This document shows, in pieces, positions 18,307 through 26,743 of a DNA stretch of 64,000 bases (the stretch's first letter is position 1; the number at the start of each line of letters is the position of its first letter). The notes beneath the pieces are model-generated. The model worked only from the letters and a program-made list of their open reading frames with translations, searched no databases and was not told the origin of the DNA. Source of the DNA: Falsiroseomonas tokyonensis (GTDB lineage: Bacteria > Pseudomonadota > Alphaproteobacteria > Acetobacterales > Acetobacteraceae); the NCBI RefSeq assembly GCF_019024325.1, contig NZ_JAFNJS010000011.1, positions 62,001-126,000 of the forward strand. The letters run 5' to 3'. Both the position numbers and the translations under genes were made by a program.

Positions 18307-18717
18307 ATGCGCAGCCCTTCGATCCTCGTTCGTTCCACACTCTGCATGGCCGGCCTCGGCATGGCCACGCTGGCCGCCCTGGCCAGCCTCACCGGCCCTG
18401 CCGAGGCCCAGAGCAACCGCTACTGCAACAACCGGCTGGAGGGATCGACCGTGCTGTCCACGGTGCGGCCGGGCGGCGGCTACGGCGTGATGTTCATCGA
18501 CTACACCATCAGCGTGAGGAACGAGACGGCGCAGAACATCACGGCCCTGGTCTCCATCAGCGGCCTTGAGCGCTTCAGCTTCAGCGAGGTCCGGACCCCG
18601 CAATCGGTTCCCGCGCGGGCCAATGTCTCGCTCCGCATCGGCAGCTTCTCGGGGACGGCGGGGTCCCAGCCGCCCTCCGCCGCCGCGGTCCAGAGCGCGC
18701 TGCGCATCACCTGCTGA
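18307..18717 (+). CDS. Secreted hypothetical protein
   Basis: 136 residues with a signal peptide (MRSPSILVRSTLCMAG...AEA, cleavage before QSNRYCNNR). The mature part has two cysteines (YCNNR near the start and the last residue), which could form one disulfide linking the ends. It has alternating polar/hydrophobic stretches (VMFIDYTISVRN, RANVSLRIGSF) suggesting a small beta sandwich. No family recognised. It stands alone, convergent with the fasciclin gene. Two other small secreted cysteine-bearing unknowns in the window (30275, 42120) have a similar general make-up but no obvious sequence similarity. Confidence 0.75.
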   Translation: MRSPSILVRSTLCMAGLGMATLAALASLTGPAEAQSNRYCNNRLEGSTVLSTVRPGGGYGVMFIDYTISVRNETAQNITALVSISGLERFSFSEVRTPQSVPARANVSLRIGSFSGTAGSQPPSAAAVQSALRITC

Positions 18718-18745
18718 CCGAACCGCGGCAAACGCGTCGCGCACG

Positions 18746-18777
18746 AAAAAGCCCGCCGCGGCCGAAGCCGGGCGGGC
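18746..18777 (-). terminator. Intrinsic terminator for the fasciclin gene
   Basis: Stem gcccgcc (18751-18757) pairs with ggcgggc (18771-18777); inner stem cggc-cgaa-gccg closes the loop. Read on the minus strand the hairpin is followed by five T residues (aaaaa at 18746-18750 on the plus strand), the form of a Rho-independent terminator 27 bases after the fasciclin stop. Confidence 0.8.
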
Positions 18778-18803
18778 CGATCCTGGCAAGTACTGGCCGG
18801 CTA

Positions 18804-19415
18804 TTACGGCCAGATGACCTGGTCGATGCCGTGGATCACGCCGTTGCTGGCCACGATATCGGCCGCGACCACGCGCGCCGGCTGGGCAGCGACATTCATG
18901 CCCGCGGAGCCGAAGCCCGCGGTCTGCTGGCCCGGGGACGGGTTGCGCAGCGTCACCGCGCCATTCGCCATCGCCAACGCGATGTCGGAGCCGTTGCGCG
19001 TCGTCAGGCGGCGCTCCGCGCCGGTGAGCTCCGTGGAGCGGAAGGCGCCGGGCACGATGTGGTAGTTGATCAGCGCGGCCAGGCGCTGGCGATCCACGCT
19101 CTCCTGGCTGCCGCCCGACTGGCTGCCGCTGCCGGTCAGCTGCTGCAGCAGGTTGGCGGGCGCGCCCTGGAAGGCGGCATCGATCGGCGCGAAGACCGTC
19201 ATCGGCTGCGCGGAGCGGAAGTCCTCGACCATCCCGGCGCGGGTGATCAGGTCCAGGAAGCGGGAGAAGCGGCTGTCGCCGGCCATGGTATCGGCCAGGG
19301 TGCGGGTGGGCGGCACGGTCTGGGCGCGCAGCACGGCGGGGGCCGCCAGGGTGCCGGCGGCAACCATCGAACCGATCGTCAGGAAGCCGCGGCGCGGCAG
19401 GCTGGTCTGGATCAT
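18804..19415 (-). CDS. Fasciclin (FAS1) domain protein, Tat-type leader
   Basis: 203 residues. The leader PRRGFLTIGSMVAAG is a twin-arginine-like signal, with cleavage near VLRAQ. One FAS1 domain follows: the H1 box is MTVFAPIDAAF and the H2 box is NGVIHGIDQVIWP at the very C terminus, with the YH motif in INYHIVPG. A glycine/serine/glutamine-rich insert (GSGSQSGGSQES) sits in the middle. FAS1 proteins mediate adhesion or stress-linked envelope functions outside the cytoplasm. Monocistronic, with a terminator downstream. Confidence 0.92.
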   Translation of the reverse strand: MIQTSLPRRGFLTIGSMVAAGTLAAPAVLRAQTVPPTRTLADTMAGDSRFSRFLDLITRAGMVEDFRSAQPMTVFAPIDAAFQGAPANLLQQLTGSGSQSGGSQESVDRQRLAALINYHIVPGAFRSTELTGAERRLTTRNGSDIALAMANGAVTLRNPSPGQQTAGFGSAGMNVAAQPARVVAADIVASNGVIHGIDQVIWP

Positions 19416-19600
19416 GGGGGCTTTCCTTATCAGTGGCCCGCACAGCCGAAGCCTCGGGGGCGGCCTGGCATTGCGGTCGGGGGCAGAACGCCGCCGCTAC
19501 GGAATGGTTCAACCGCACCGAACCGAATTGGTCACCGCATCCGCCGCCCTAGGCACCCGCCATGGCTCCCTTCCCGCGCAATCCATCCTACATGGCGGGG

Positions 19601-21034
19601 ATGACCGAGCCCTCGCTGCTGTGGTTCCGCCACGACCTTCGCCTTTCCGACCATCCCGCCCTGCTGGCCGCCGTGGCAGGCGGGCGCCCCCTTCTGCCGG
19701 TCTTCGTGCTGGATGACGCGGCCGCCGGCCCGCATCGGCCCGGCGGCGCCGCCCGCTGGTGGCTGCGCGGCAGCCTGGCTGCGCTGGGTCGGGACCTCGC
19801 CGCGCGCGGCGCCCCCCTGCTGCTGGCCCGCGGCCGGGCAGAGACGGTGCTGCCGGCCCTGGCGGCGGCCATCGGCGCCGGCACGGTGCATGCCGGCCGC
19901 GGATACGAACCCTGGGCCCGGGCGCAGAGCCGGCGGGTGCATGAGGCGCTGGCCGATGGCGGCCGCAGCCTGGCCCTGCACACCACTGCCCTGCTGCGGG
20001 AACCGCATGGCTTCGGCGCCGCCAGCGGCAAGCCCTATGCCGTCTATACGCCCTTCGCCAAGACGCTGCTCGCCGCCGGCGACCCGCCCGCGCCACGGCC
20101 CGCGCCCGATCGCCTGGCCGGCCTGCCGCATCCGCCGGGCGGCGAGACGCTGGAGGCGCTGGGCCTCTATCCCGTACCCGGTGAGCCCGACTGGGCCCGG
20201 GGTTTCGACAAGACCTGGCAGCCGGGCGAGGCCGGGGCGCAGGCGCGGCTGGCGCGCTTCGTCGCCGGCGCGCTGGGCCGCTATGGAACGGATCGCAATA
20301 TCCCGGGCATCGAGGGCTCCTCCGGCCTTTCGCCGCATCTGCACTGGGGCGAGGTCTCGCCGGGCCAGGTCTGGCATGCCGCCCGCGCCGCGGGGGCGGA
20401 GGCCGGGCAGACCGAGACCTTTCTGAAGGAGATCCTCTGGCGGGAATTTTCCTACCACCTGCTCTGGCACCGGCCGGAACTGCCGGAGGTGCCGCTGCGC
20501 GCGGAGTTTTCCCGCTTCCCCTGGCAGGCGGATGCGGCGCTGCTGGCCGCCTGGCAGCGGGGGCGCACCGGCTATCCGGTGGTGGATGCGGGGATGCGCC
20601 AGCTGTGGCAGACCGGCTGGATGCACAACCGCGTCCGCATGATCGCCGCCAGCCTGCTGGTGAAGCACCTGCTGCAGCCCTGGCAGGATGGCGCCGCCTG
20701 GTTCTGGGACACGCTGGTGGATGCCGACCTCGCCTCCAACAGCGCCTCCTGGCAATGGGTGGCGGGCTGCGGCACGGATGCGGCGCCCTATTTCCGCGTC
20801 TTCAACCCGATCCTGCAGGGCGAGAAGTTCGACGCCGAGGGCCGCTATGTGCGCCGCTGGGTTCCGGAACTGGCCCGGCTGCCGAATGCCTTCCTGCACA
20901 AGCCCTGGGAGGCACCGTCCGAGGTGCTGGCCGCGGCGGGCGTCAGGCTCGGCACCTCCTATCCGCGGCCGGTCGTCGACCATGCAAAGGGCCGGGCCCG
21001 GGCGCTCGAAGCCTTCGCGGCGCTCCGCGCGTGA
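19601..21034 (+). CDS. phrB: Deoxyribodipyrimidine photo-lyase (class I CPD photolyase)
   Basis: 477 residues from the ATG at 19601 (MTEPSLLWFRHDLRLSDHPAL); ATGs at 19562 and 19592 are in frame and cannot be excluded. The N-terminal antenna-chromophore domain is followed by the FAD-binding helical domain with WREFSYHLLWHRPEL, GYPVVDAGMRQL, TGWMHNRVRM and NSASWQWVAGCGTDAAPYFR. These are the flavin and lesion contacts of class I photolyases, which use blue light to split cyclobutane pyrimidine dimers. Its TGA overlaps the ATG of the phosphatase gene (TGATG). Confidence 0.95.
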   Translation: MTEPSLLWFRHDLRLSDHPALLAAVAGGRPLLPVFVLDDAAAGPHRPGGAARWWLRGSLAALGRDLAARGAPLLLARGRAETVLPALAAAIGAGTVHAGRGYEPWARAQSRRVHEALADGGRSLALHTTALLREPHGFGAASGKPYAVYTPFAKTLLAAGDPPAPRPAPDRLAGLPHPPGGETLEALGLYPVPGEPDWARGFDKTWQPGEAGAQARLARFVAGALGRYGTDRNIPGIEGSSGLSPHLHWGEVSPGQVWHAARAAGAEAGQTETFLKEILWREFSYHLLWHRPELPEVPLRAEFSRFPWQADAALLAAWQRGRTGYPVVDAGMRQLWQTGWMHNRVRMIAASLLVKHLLQPWQDGAAWFWDTLVDADLASNSASWQWVAGCGTDAAPYFRVFNPILQGEKFDAEGRYVRRWVPELARLPNAFLHKPWEAPSEVLAAAGVRLGTSYPRPVVDHAKGRARALEAFAALRA

Positions 21035-21762
21035 TGCGCCGCCCGGAACATCTGTGGCGCGGCTTCGCCGGGCTGCGCGTGGTGGCCGATGTGCATGGCG
21101 ATGCGGAGGCCTTCATCCATGCCATAGAGGGCGCGCTGGCGGCCGATATGTTCGTGCTGCAGCTGGGCGACCTGACCGACCATGGGCCCGACAGTCCGGA
21201 GGTGCTGCGCCGCATCTTCGCGCTGATCGACCGCGGCCAGGGGCTGTTCCTGCTTGGCAACCACGACCACAAGCTGCGCCGCGCCCTGACCGGCACCCCG
21301 CTGCGCATCCAGCCCGAGGGGCTGGGCCGGACCCTGGCGCAGCTGGATGCCGCGCCGGATGGCGAGCTGCTGAAGGCGCGCGCGGTGGAGGAGATCGCCC
21401 GCGCCCCCGCCTGGATCCGCGATGGCGGCCGCATCTTTGTCCATGGCGGCTATCACCCCGGCATGCTGCATAGTGCCCCGCCGCAGGATGCCGGGACGCA
21501 GAAGGCGCAGGGGCTGGTGACCCGGGCGCTGTTCGGCCAGGTCACCGGGCGCATGCGGCAGGATGGCTTTCCGGACCGGGTGCATGACTGGGTCGACAAG
21601 ATCCCTGCCGATGTCACCGTGGTCTGCGGCCACGACCGCCGCAGCCTGGACGGCCGCCCCTTCGTGGCGGAGGGGGCCTTGGGCGGGCGGTGCATCTTCC
21701 TCGATTGCGGCGCCGGCAAGGGCGGGCACCTGGCCTGGATCGACTTGCCCTCCTGGGCCTAG
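21034..21762 (+). CDS. Metallophosphoesterase (calcineurin-like, ApaH/PP1-type)
   Basis: 242 residues with the full metallophosphatase signature: VVADVHGDAEAF, LGDLTDHGPDS, LLGNHDHKLRR, FVHGGYHPGM and VVCGHDRRS. These supply the two-metal ligands. The arrangement is that of the ApaH/PrpE/serine-threonine phosphatase-like group; the substrate could be a nucleotide or a phosphoprotein. The start is fixed by the one-base TGATG overlap with phrB, so the two are probably co-translated. Confidence 0.9.
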   Translation: MRRPEHLWRGFAGLRVVADVHGDAEAFIHAIEGALAADMFVLQLGDLTDHGPDSPEVLRRIFALIDRGQGLFLLGNHDHKLRRALTGTPLRIQPEGLGRTLAQLDAAPDGELLKARAVEEIARAPAWIRDGGRIFVHGGYHPGMLHSAPPQDAGTQKAQGLVTRALFGQVTGRMRQDGFPDRVHDWVDKIPADVTVVCGHDRRSLDGRPFVAEGALGGRCIFLDCGAGKGGHLAWIDLPSWA

Positions 21763-21786
21763 AACGGTCGTCGAGGGAGCACTGCC

Positions 21787-22743
21787 ATGACCGACCTGCC
21801 CAGCACCGTCGAAATCCGCGAGGAAGGCCCGCGCGAGGGTTTTCAAATTGAGCCGGGGCCGATCCCCACGGATCGCAAGGTGGCGTTGGTCGACGCGCTC
21901 TCCGCCACCGGCCTGCATCACATCCAGGTCTGCTCCTTCGTCTCGCCCAAGCTGGTGCCGGGCTGGGCGGATGCGGAGGCCGTGGTGGCCGGCTTCGCGC
22001 CCAGGCCGGGCGTGACCTACACCGCGCTGTGGTTCAACGCGGCCGGGCTGAACCGCGCGCTCGCCTTCAAGGACCGGCTGAAGGTGGAGGGCGCGGTCAC
22101 CGTGGTGGCCAGCGAGGCCTTCTCGCTGAAGAACCTGAATCGCGACCGCGCGAAGAATCTGGAAGCCCAGCGCGCCAATGTGGCGGCGCATCTGGCGGCC
22201 GGCGTGGCGGTGCCGCGGATCAGCGTGCAGGCCGCCTTCGGCTGCAACTATTCGGGCGATGTGCCGCCGGCCAAGGTGGTCGAGGCGCTGGCGGATGCCT
22301 TCGCCATCGGCGCGGAACAGGGCCTGACGCTGCGCGAGGCGACGCTGGCGGACACGATGGGCTGGGCGACGCCGGCGCGGATCGAGCGCGTGCTGGGCGA
22401 GGTTCGCGCACGCTGGCCGGACCTGTCCCTCATCCTGCATCTGCACGACACGCGAGGCCTCGGAATCGCCAATGCCCATGCCGGGCTGCGGCTCGGCGTG
22501 TCCCGCTTCGACACCACGGTGGGCGGCCTCGGCGGCTGCCCCTTCGCGGGCCAGCCGGGCGCGCCGGGCAATATCGCGACGGAGGAGCTGGTGCTGCTCT
22601 GCGAGGAGATGGGCATCGCCACCGGCATCGATCTGGAGGCGCTGGTCGAGGCCGGGCGGCTGGCCGAGGATGTGGTCGGCCGCACCCTGCCCAGCACCAT
22701 GCTCCGCAGCGGCACGCTGGCGCGGTTCCGCCAAGCCGCCTGA
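21787..22743 (+). CDS. Hydroxymethylglutaryl-CoA lyase
   Basis: 318 residues, TIM-barrel HMGL family. The first strand carries VEIREEGPREGFQ with the catalytic arginine region, HLHDTRG supplies metal ligands, and the GGLGGCPFAGQPGAPGN loop contains the active cysteine. It would split HMG-CoA to acetoacetate and acetyl-CoA at the end of leucine breakdown, or a similar acyl-CoA. It starts 24 bases after the phosphatase stop. No other leucine catabolic genes are adjacent, so an alternative 3-hydroxy-3-methyl acyl-CoA substrate is possible. Confidence 0.9.
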   Translation: MTDLPSTVEIREEGPREGFQIEPGPIPTDRKVALVDALSATGLHHIQVCSFVSPKLVPGWADAEAVVAGFAPRPGVTYTALWFNAAGLNRALAFKDRLKVEGAVTVVASEAFSLKNLNRDRAKNLEAQRANVAAHLAAGVAVPRISVQAAFGCNYSGDVPPAKVVEALADAFAIGAEQGLTLREATLADTMGWATPARIERVLGEVRARWPDLSLILHLHDTRGLGIANAHAGLRLGVSRFDTTVGGLGGCPFAGQPGAPGNIATEELVLLCEEMGIATGIDLEALVEAGRLAEDVVGRTLPSTMLRSGTLARFRQAA

Positions 22744-22749
22744 CCTTCA

Positions 22750-22818
22750 AGCCCTCCCCCCTGCTTAGGGGGGGTTGCGGCACTGCCGCAACGCCAAGGG
22801 CTGGTTGGGTGGGGGGCC
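22750..22818. repeat. REP-like palindromic repeat, variant with inserted hairpin
   Basis: The unit begins agccctccccc, turns at ctgctta, and ends with a G-run; a second hairpin (ttgcggcactgccgcaa) is inserted before the ggttgggtgggggg tail. It fills the gap between the convergent HMG-CoA lyase and YmdB-like genes and may also act as a terminator there. Confidence 0.7.
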
Positions 22819-22824
22819 TCCGCC

Positions 22825-23646
22825 TCAGACCCCCGGCATCACCTGGCTCAACCGCCCGCCCATCCGCAGCGGCTCGATCCGTGTCGCGAGCCCCGTGGCA
22901 TCATCGGTCTCGACAAACACCCCGCACACCGTCGCCTCGCCCTCGGCGGGCGCCAGCTTCTCGCCCGGCACCTTCTTCCAGAAGCGCAGCGCGGCGCCGC
23001 CCTTCTGCATGCCGATGACGCTGTCATAGTCGCCGCACATGCCGGCATCCGTCATGTAGCCGGTGCCGCCGACCAGGATCTGGTGGTCCGCGCTCGGCGT
23101 ATGGGTATGCGTGCCCACCACCAGCGAGACCTTGCCATCGAAGCTGTGGCCCATGGCCAGTTTCTCCGACGACGCCTCCGCGTGGAAATCAACGAGGATC
23201 GCCTGCACCGTGCCGCCGGCCCCCATGCGATGCGGGGCGATGGCGGCCTGCACGCCGCGGAACGGGTCGTCCAGCGCATCCATGAACAGCCGCCCCATGG
23301 CCTGCACCACCAGCGCCTTCCGGCCATCGGCCAGCACCGCCACGAAGGCCCCCTTTCCCGGCGTGCCCGGCGGATAGTTCAGCGGCCGGATCAGCCGGGG
23401 TTCCGTTTCGATATAGGAAAAGATTTCCTTGCGGTCCCAGGCGTGGTTGCCCAGCGTCAGCACATCCGCGCCAGCGGTGAACAGCGCGCGCGCCATCTCG
23501 GGCGCCAGGCCGAAGCCGTGGCTGGCGTTTTCCGCATTCACCACGACCAGGTCGAGCGACAGCCGGTCCCGCAGCACGGGAATGGCGGCACCGGCGGCGT
23601 CGCGGCCGGAGCGGCCGACGAGGTCGCCGAGGAACAGGATTCTCAA
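22825..23646 (-). CDS. YmdB-family metallophosphoesterase (TIGR00282)
   Basis: 273 residues with MRILFLGDLVGRSGRDA, VVNAENASHGFG, LGNHAWDRKEI, DFHAEASSEK and GTHTHTPSADHQIL, the metal-binding motifs of the YmdB family. In Bacillus, YmdB is a 2',3'-cyclic nucleotide phosphodiesterase affecting development. Its start overlaps the end of fthC by 4 bases, so it is the last gene of the zapA - 6S RNA - fthC - ymdB transcription direction, a grouping familiar in alphaproteobacteria. Confidence 0.93.
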   Translation of the reverse strand: MRILFLGDLVGRSGRDAAGAAIPVLRDRLSLDLVVVNAENASHGFGLAPEMARALFTAGADVLTLGNHAWDRKEIFSYIETEPRLIRPLNYPPGTPGKGAFVAVLADGRKALVVQAMGRLFMDALDDPFRGVQAAIAPHRMGAGGTVQAILVDFHAEASSEKLAMGHSFDGKVSLVVGTHTHTPSADHQILVGGTGYMTDAGMCGDYDSVIGMQKGGAALRFWKKVPGEKLAPAEGEATVCGVFVETDDATGLATRIEPLRMGGRLSQVMPGV

Positions 23647-24224
23647 GCTTTCGCGGCTCCGCAGAAGATCACGCCCCGCTCCGTCGCGACGGCGTCGAGG
23701 GGCGCGTCGTCCACCCCTGCGGGCACTTCGTCAACCTCCTGCGCCGCATAGGCCACGCCGATGGCGGTGGCGCCGGGCAGGCTGGCGAGCGTCCGGTCGT
23801 AATAGCCGCCGCCATAGCCCAGGCGCTGGCCGGCACGGTCGAAGGCCAGCAGCGGCACCAGCAGCCAGTCCGGCGTCAGCGCCGGCTGCTCCACGCCGGG
23901 CTGGCTGGTGCCGAGCGGGCCGCGCGCCAGGGTGTCGCCCGGCTGCCAGGCGCGGAAATGCAGCGGCTGGCCGCGCTTCGGTGTGACCGGCAGGGCGATG
24001 CGGTGGCCGGCTGCGTGCAGGGCGTGCAGCAGGGGGCGGATGTCGATCTCGGCGCCCATCGGCCAGAAGCCGGCGATGATGGCGCCGGGCGGGGGCGGGG
24101 CGTTGCGCAGCAGGTGCTCGGTCAGCGCGGCGCCGAGGGCGGGGTCGCAGGCGGCGCGGCGGGCGAGCGCGCGCTTGCGGGCTTCGGCCTTCAGGGCGGC
24201 AAGGAGTTCGGGGCAGAGCATCAT
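23643..24224 (-). CDS. 5-formyltetrahydrofolate cyclo-ligase
   Basis: 193 residues. The ATP-dependent enzyme turns 5-formyl-THF into 5,10-methenyl-THF. Visible marks are the basic N-terminal helix (LKAEARKRALARRAA), GFWPMGAEIDIRPLL and the C-terminal VPLLAFDRAGQRLGYGGGYYDRTL phosphate/folate loop. Located just downstream of 6S RNA, as ygfA is in many proteobacteria, and overlapping the YmdB-like gene by 4 bases. Confidence 0.94.
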   Translation of the reverse strand: MMLCPELLAALKAEARKRALARRAACDPALGAALTEHLLRNAPPPPGAIIAGFWPMGAEIDIRPLLHALHAAGHRIALPVTPKRGQPLHFRAWQPGDTLARGPLGTSQPGVEQPALTPDWLLVPLLAFDRAGQRLGYGGGYYDRTLASLPGATAIGVAYAAQEVDEVPAGVDDAPLDAVATERGVIFCGAAKA

Positions 24225-24250
24225 GGGGTTCTGCCCGGATGGGCAGCGCG

Positions 24251-24331
24251 CTCCCTCCCACCCCGACCAGCCTGCGGCGTCGCGGCAGCGCCGCGACCCC
24301 CCCCAAGAGGGGGAGAGGGAGAAAAAGCGGA
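24251..24331. repeat. REP-like palindromic repeat between 6S RNA and fthC
   Basis: C-rich start, a central hairpin (cggcgtcgcggcagcgccgcg), then a C-run/aaga/G-run hairpin. Related to the other G/C palindromes of the window. The remaining bases 24332-24489 show no gene that I can support. Confidence 0.6.
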
Positions 24332-24489
24332 GCCCGCGTCAGTGAGCAGGAGGGGGATCAACCTGCGGCGCGCCCGGCGCGCCGAGGCCGCGACGGCGGC
24401 CCGCGCCCAGCAGGACTGCGGGCCGAGGCGCCCATGTGCAGGGCGCGAAGGCAAGCGCGTGGAGCGCGCGCCCGCCGTCTGAGGGTCAG

Positions 24490-24657
24490 AAAAAAGCTGC
24501 GGAGCCACCATGGCCGTGGGCGTGATAACCCTCCTGAGACCTGCTGGTGCAGGTGGGAACCAGATGCCCAGACCACGGCCTGGGCAGCGCCAGCCCCCGG
24601 AGGATGCTCATTGGCCCCGGGGGTTAAAGTGCCTCACCAACCGGGCAGCCCCGCTCT
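24490..24657 (-). ncRNA. ssrS: 6S RNA (regulator of RNA polymerase), alphaproteobacterial type
   Basis: Read on the minus strand, an 11-pair closing stem joins 24654-24644 (GCGGGGCTGCC) to 24509-24499 (GGTGGCTCCGC), allowing G-U pairs. Just inside the 5' arm is CGGTTGGTGAGG, which matches the conserved GGTTGGTGAG of E. coli 6S RNA. A long imperfect hairpin with a central bulge occupies the middle (for example ccccggggg and cccggaggat segments), and a run of six T residues (24495-24490) ends the transcript. The position between zapA and fthC is the classic 6S RNA location. It mimics an open promoter and holds sigma-70 polymerase in stationary phase. Exact 5' end is uncertain by a few bases. 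Confidence 0.88.
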
Positions 24658-24663
24658 ATCCAC

Positions 24664-24993
24664 TTAGGGGCGGTCGAGGGTCTGGGCAATGCCCTCGATG
24701 CGGTCGGCGATGCGGGCCAGGCGCTCGGCCAGCTTCGGGTCCGGCTGGGGGGCGGCCATGTTCTGGCCGGCGCGCGCCTGGGACAGGGCCACCTTCAGGT
24801 CGTGCACCTCATCCGCCAGCAGCAGGGCGCCGAGCAGCAGCAGCCGGCTTTCGCCGAACTGGCCGCCCATCGCCTTGATGGAATTGACCCGCTTGTCCAC
24901 CTCGCCGGCCAGGGAGACGAGATGTGCCTCCTGCCCGTCCTCGCAGGAAACGGGGTGGCTGTAGCCGCCGACGCGGACGGTGACCTGACCCAT
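24664..24993 (-). CDS. zapA: Cell division protein ZapA
   Basis: 109 residues, the usual ZapA length. The N-terminal VTVRVGGYSHPVSC strand region and EAHLVSLAGEVDKRVNSIK are family marks, followed by a long C-terminal helix likely to form the coiled-coil tetramer. ZapA bundles FtsZ filaments at midcell. It is directly upstream of 6S RNA and just after a small coiled-coil gene (stop to start is adjacent). Confidence 0.94.
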   Translation of the reverse strand: MGQVTVRVGGYSHPVSCEDGQEAHLVSLAGEVDKRVNSIKAMGGQFGESRLLLLGALLLADEVHDLKVALSQARAGQNMAAPQPDPKLAERLARIADRIEGIAQTLDRP

Positions 24994-25212
24994 CTATTGA
25001 TCCTCTCCGAGCGCCGCGCGCAGCCGCGCAATCGTCTCGTCCAACCGGTCCGCGATGGCGGCGACGGCGGCACGGGGCACGCCCTCTACGCTGGGGGCGC
25101 CCGCAGGGCCGCGCGGCTGGGCGGCGGCCTCCGCCAGGCGCTCCACCGCCTCCTCGAGCCGCGCCAGGGCGCGGCTGGTCGGGTCGCCCGTCTCCGCACG
25201 CGTAGCTGACAC
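24994..25212 (-). CDS. Small coiled-coil protein upstream of zapA (DUF4164-like)
   Basis: 72 residues, with two helix-prone segments (SRALARLEEAVERLAEAA and AVAAIADRLDETIARLRAAL) separated by a proline/glycine linker. In alphaproteobacteria a short coiled-coil protein of the DUF4164 type commonly precedes zapA; the identification rests on position and heptad-like pattern, not on a motif. A role with ZapA in division is inference. The stop is immediately followed by the zapA ATG. Confidence 0.72.
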   Translation of the reverse strand: MSATRAETGDPTSRALARLEEAVERLAEAAAQPRGPAGAPSVEGVPRAAVAAIADRLDETIARLRAALGEDQ

Positions 25213-25259
25213 CCGGAAGCCCCCAAACCGTTCACAGGCCAGCCGCAGCGACTGCGCAC

Positions 25260-25790
25260 ATGCGCCTTGTCGCCACCGGTTCCGGCATGCTCAACGCTTT
25301 GCATGCACGGCGCGGCGGGTCAACGGTGAGCATGGTCTCGGGCGGCTTCGGCGCGCCCCCGCTGCCGCCCGCCATCACCATCCGCTCCGCGGCGGAACTG
25401 CGATGGCTGTCCAGCCAGGTGAAGCCGGGTTCGGTGCTGCTGCTCTCGGCGCCCGGGGCGGCCGGCTTCCTCGGGCCGCTGGCCTGGCGGGCGCTGGTGG
25501 CGCTGGCGCCCGGATTCCCCGATGCGCTGTGCTGCGGGGCCGCGGCCGGCGATGCGCTGGCGGCGCTGCGGGCCGGCTGCCGGCGGATCGTGCTGGAGGG
25601 TGGTTGTCCCGCCTTCGCGTCCCTATGTGAGGCTGCCGGGGAAACCGGTGCGCTGGTCCTGCCGGTCCGCCCCCCCGCACTGGACCTGCAGGCGCTGGAC
25701 CTCCGGCGCCCCTTCGCCCGCGCAAAACTGACCGACTGGTGCGCGAAAGCAGCCGCGCCAGCGCATGACACCGCGCCATCCCTGCGCTAA
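25260..25790 (+). CDS. Hypothetical protein upstream of the aldolase gene
   Basis: 176 residues, no family recognised. The centre contains alternating strands and helices (GSVLLLSAPGAAG, ALCCGAAAGDALAALRAG, RIVLEGGCPAF, GALVLPVRPPALD) that look like part of an alpha/beta fold. Codon use and GC match neighbours. It precedes the aldolase gene by 41 bases in the same direction and may be co-transcribed. An in-frame ATG at 25287 is an alternative start. Confidence 0.65.
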   Translation: MRLVATGSGMLNALHARRGGSTVSMVSGGFGAPPLPPAITIRSAAELRWLSSQVKPGSVLLLSAPGAAGFLGPLAWRALVALAPGFPDALCCGAAAGDALAALRAGCRRIVLEGGCPAFASLCEAAGETGALVLPVRPPALDLQALDLRRPFARAKLTDWCAKAAAPAHDTAPSLR

Positions 25791-25831
25791 ACGCGGGCAT
25801 CCATTGCCGCCCGCCGAGAGGATTCGAAGAA

Positions 25832-26743
25832 ATGCGCCTGACGCCCAAGGTCCAGGAAATCCTGTCCTGGTATGAGAGCGACAATCCCGGGACCAAGGCG
25901 AACCTCGCCCGCATCCTGATGGCCGGCAAGCTGGGCGGCACCGGCCGCATGGTCATCCTGCCGGTCGACCAGGGTTTCGAGCACGGCCCGGCCCGCTCCT
26001 TCGCGCCGAATCCCGCCGCCTATGACCCGCGCTACCTGTTCGAGCTGGCGCTGGAGGCCGGGCTGAACGCCTATGCCGCGCCGCTCGGCATGATCGAGGC
26101 CGGTGCCTCCACCTATGCCGGCACCATCCCGACCATCCTGAAGATGAACAGCAGCAACAGCCTGTCCACCACCAAGGACCAGGGCGTGACCGCCAGCGTC
26201 GGCGATGCGCTGCGGCTGGGCTGCTCGGCCATCGGCTTCACCATCTACCCCGGCTCCGAATACCAGTTCGAGATGATCGAGGAACTGCGCGAACTGGCCG
26301 AGGAGGCCAAGTCGGTCGGCCTCGCCGTGGTGGTCTGGTCCTATCCGCGCGGCCCGATGCTGGACAAGGTGGGTGAGACGGCGCTCGATATCTGCGCCTA
26401 TGCCGCGCATATGGCGGCGCTGACCGGGGCCCACATCATCAAGGTGAAGCCGCCGACCTCCGCCATCAGCCTGGATGCGGCGAAGAAGACCTACCAGGCG
26501 AGCCCGATCGAGGACGACGCCACCGCCCGCTTCAAGCACATCGTGCAGGCCTGCTTCGGCGGCCGTCGCCTGGTGGTCTTCTCGGGCGGCGAGGCCAAGG
26601 GCACCGAGGCGATCCTGGACGAGGTGCGCGCCATCCATGCCGCCGGCGGCAATGGCTCCATCATGGGCCGCAACGCCTTCCAGCGCTCCAAGGCGGATGC
26701 CCTGGCGCTGCTGGCCGCCATCATCAACGTCTACAAGCACTGA
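25832..26743 (+). CDS. Class I fructose-bisphosphate aldolase (DhnA/FbaB type)
   Basis: 303 residues. The Schiff-base lysine lies in GAHIIKVKPP (residues 199-208), and PVDQGFEHGP (44-53) is the substrate phosphate region. It cleaves fructose 1,6-bisphosphate to two triose phosphates, or works in reverse in gluconeogenesis. The start follows a GAGAGGATT purine stretch. No class II aldolase is seen nearby. The DhnA family also contains 2-amino-3,7-dideoxy-heptulosonate synthases, but length and motif fit the aldolase. Confidence 0.92.
   Translation: MRLTPKVQEILSWYESDNPGTKANLARILMAGKLGGTGRMVILPVDQGFEHGPARSFAPNPAAYDPRYLFELALEAGLNAYAAPLGMIEAGASTYAGTIPTILKMNSSNSLSTTKDQGVTASVGDALRLGCSAIGFTIYPGSEYQFEMIEELRELAEEAKSVGLAVVVWSYPRGPMLDKVGETALDICAYAAHMAALTGAHIIKVKPPTSAISLDAAKKTYQASPIEDDATARFKHIVQACFGGRRLVVFSGGEAKGTEAILDEVRAIHAAGGNGSIMGRNAFQRSKADALALLAAIINVYKH

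Noticed and set aside
24510-24878. Plus-strand open frame across 6S RNA and zapA
   Set aside because: It runs antisense to zapA and through the structured RNA, with no domain.
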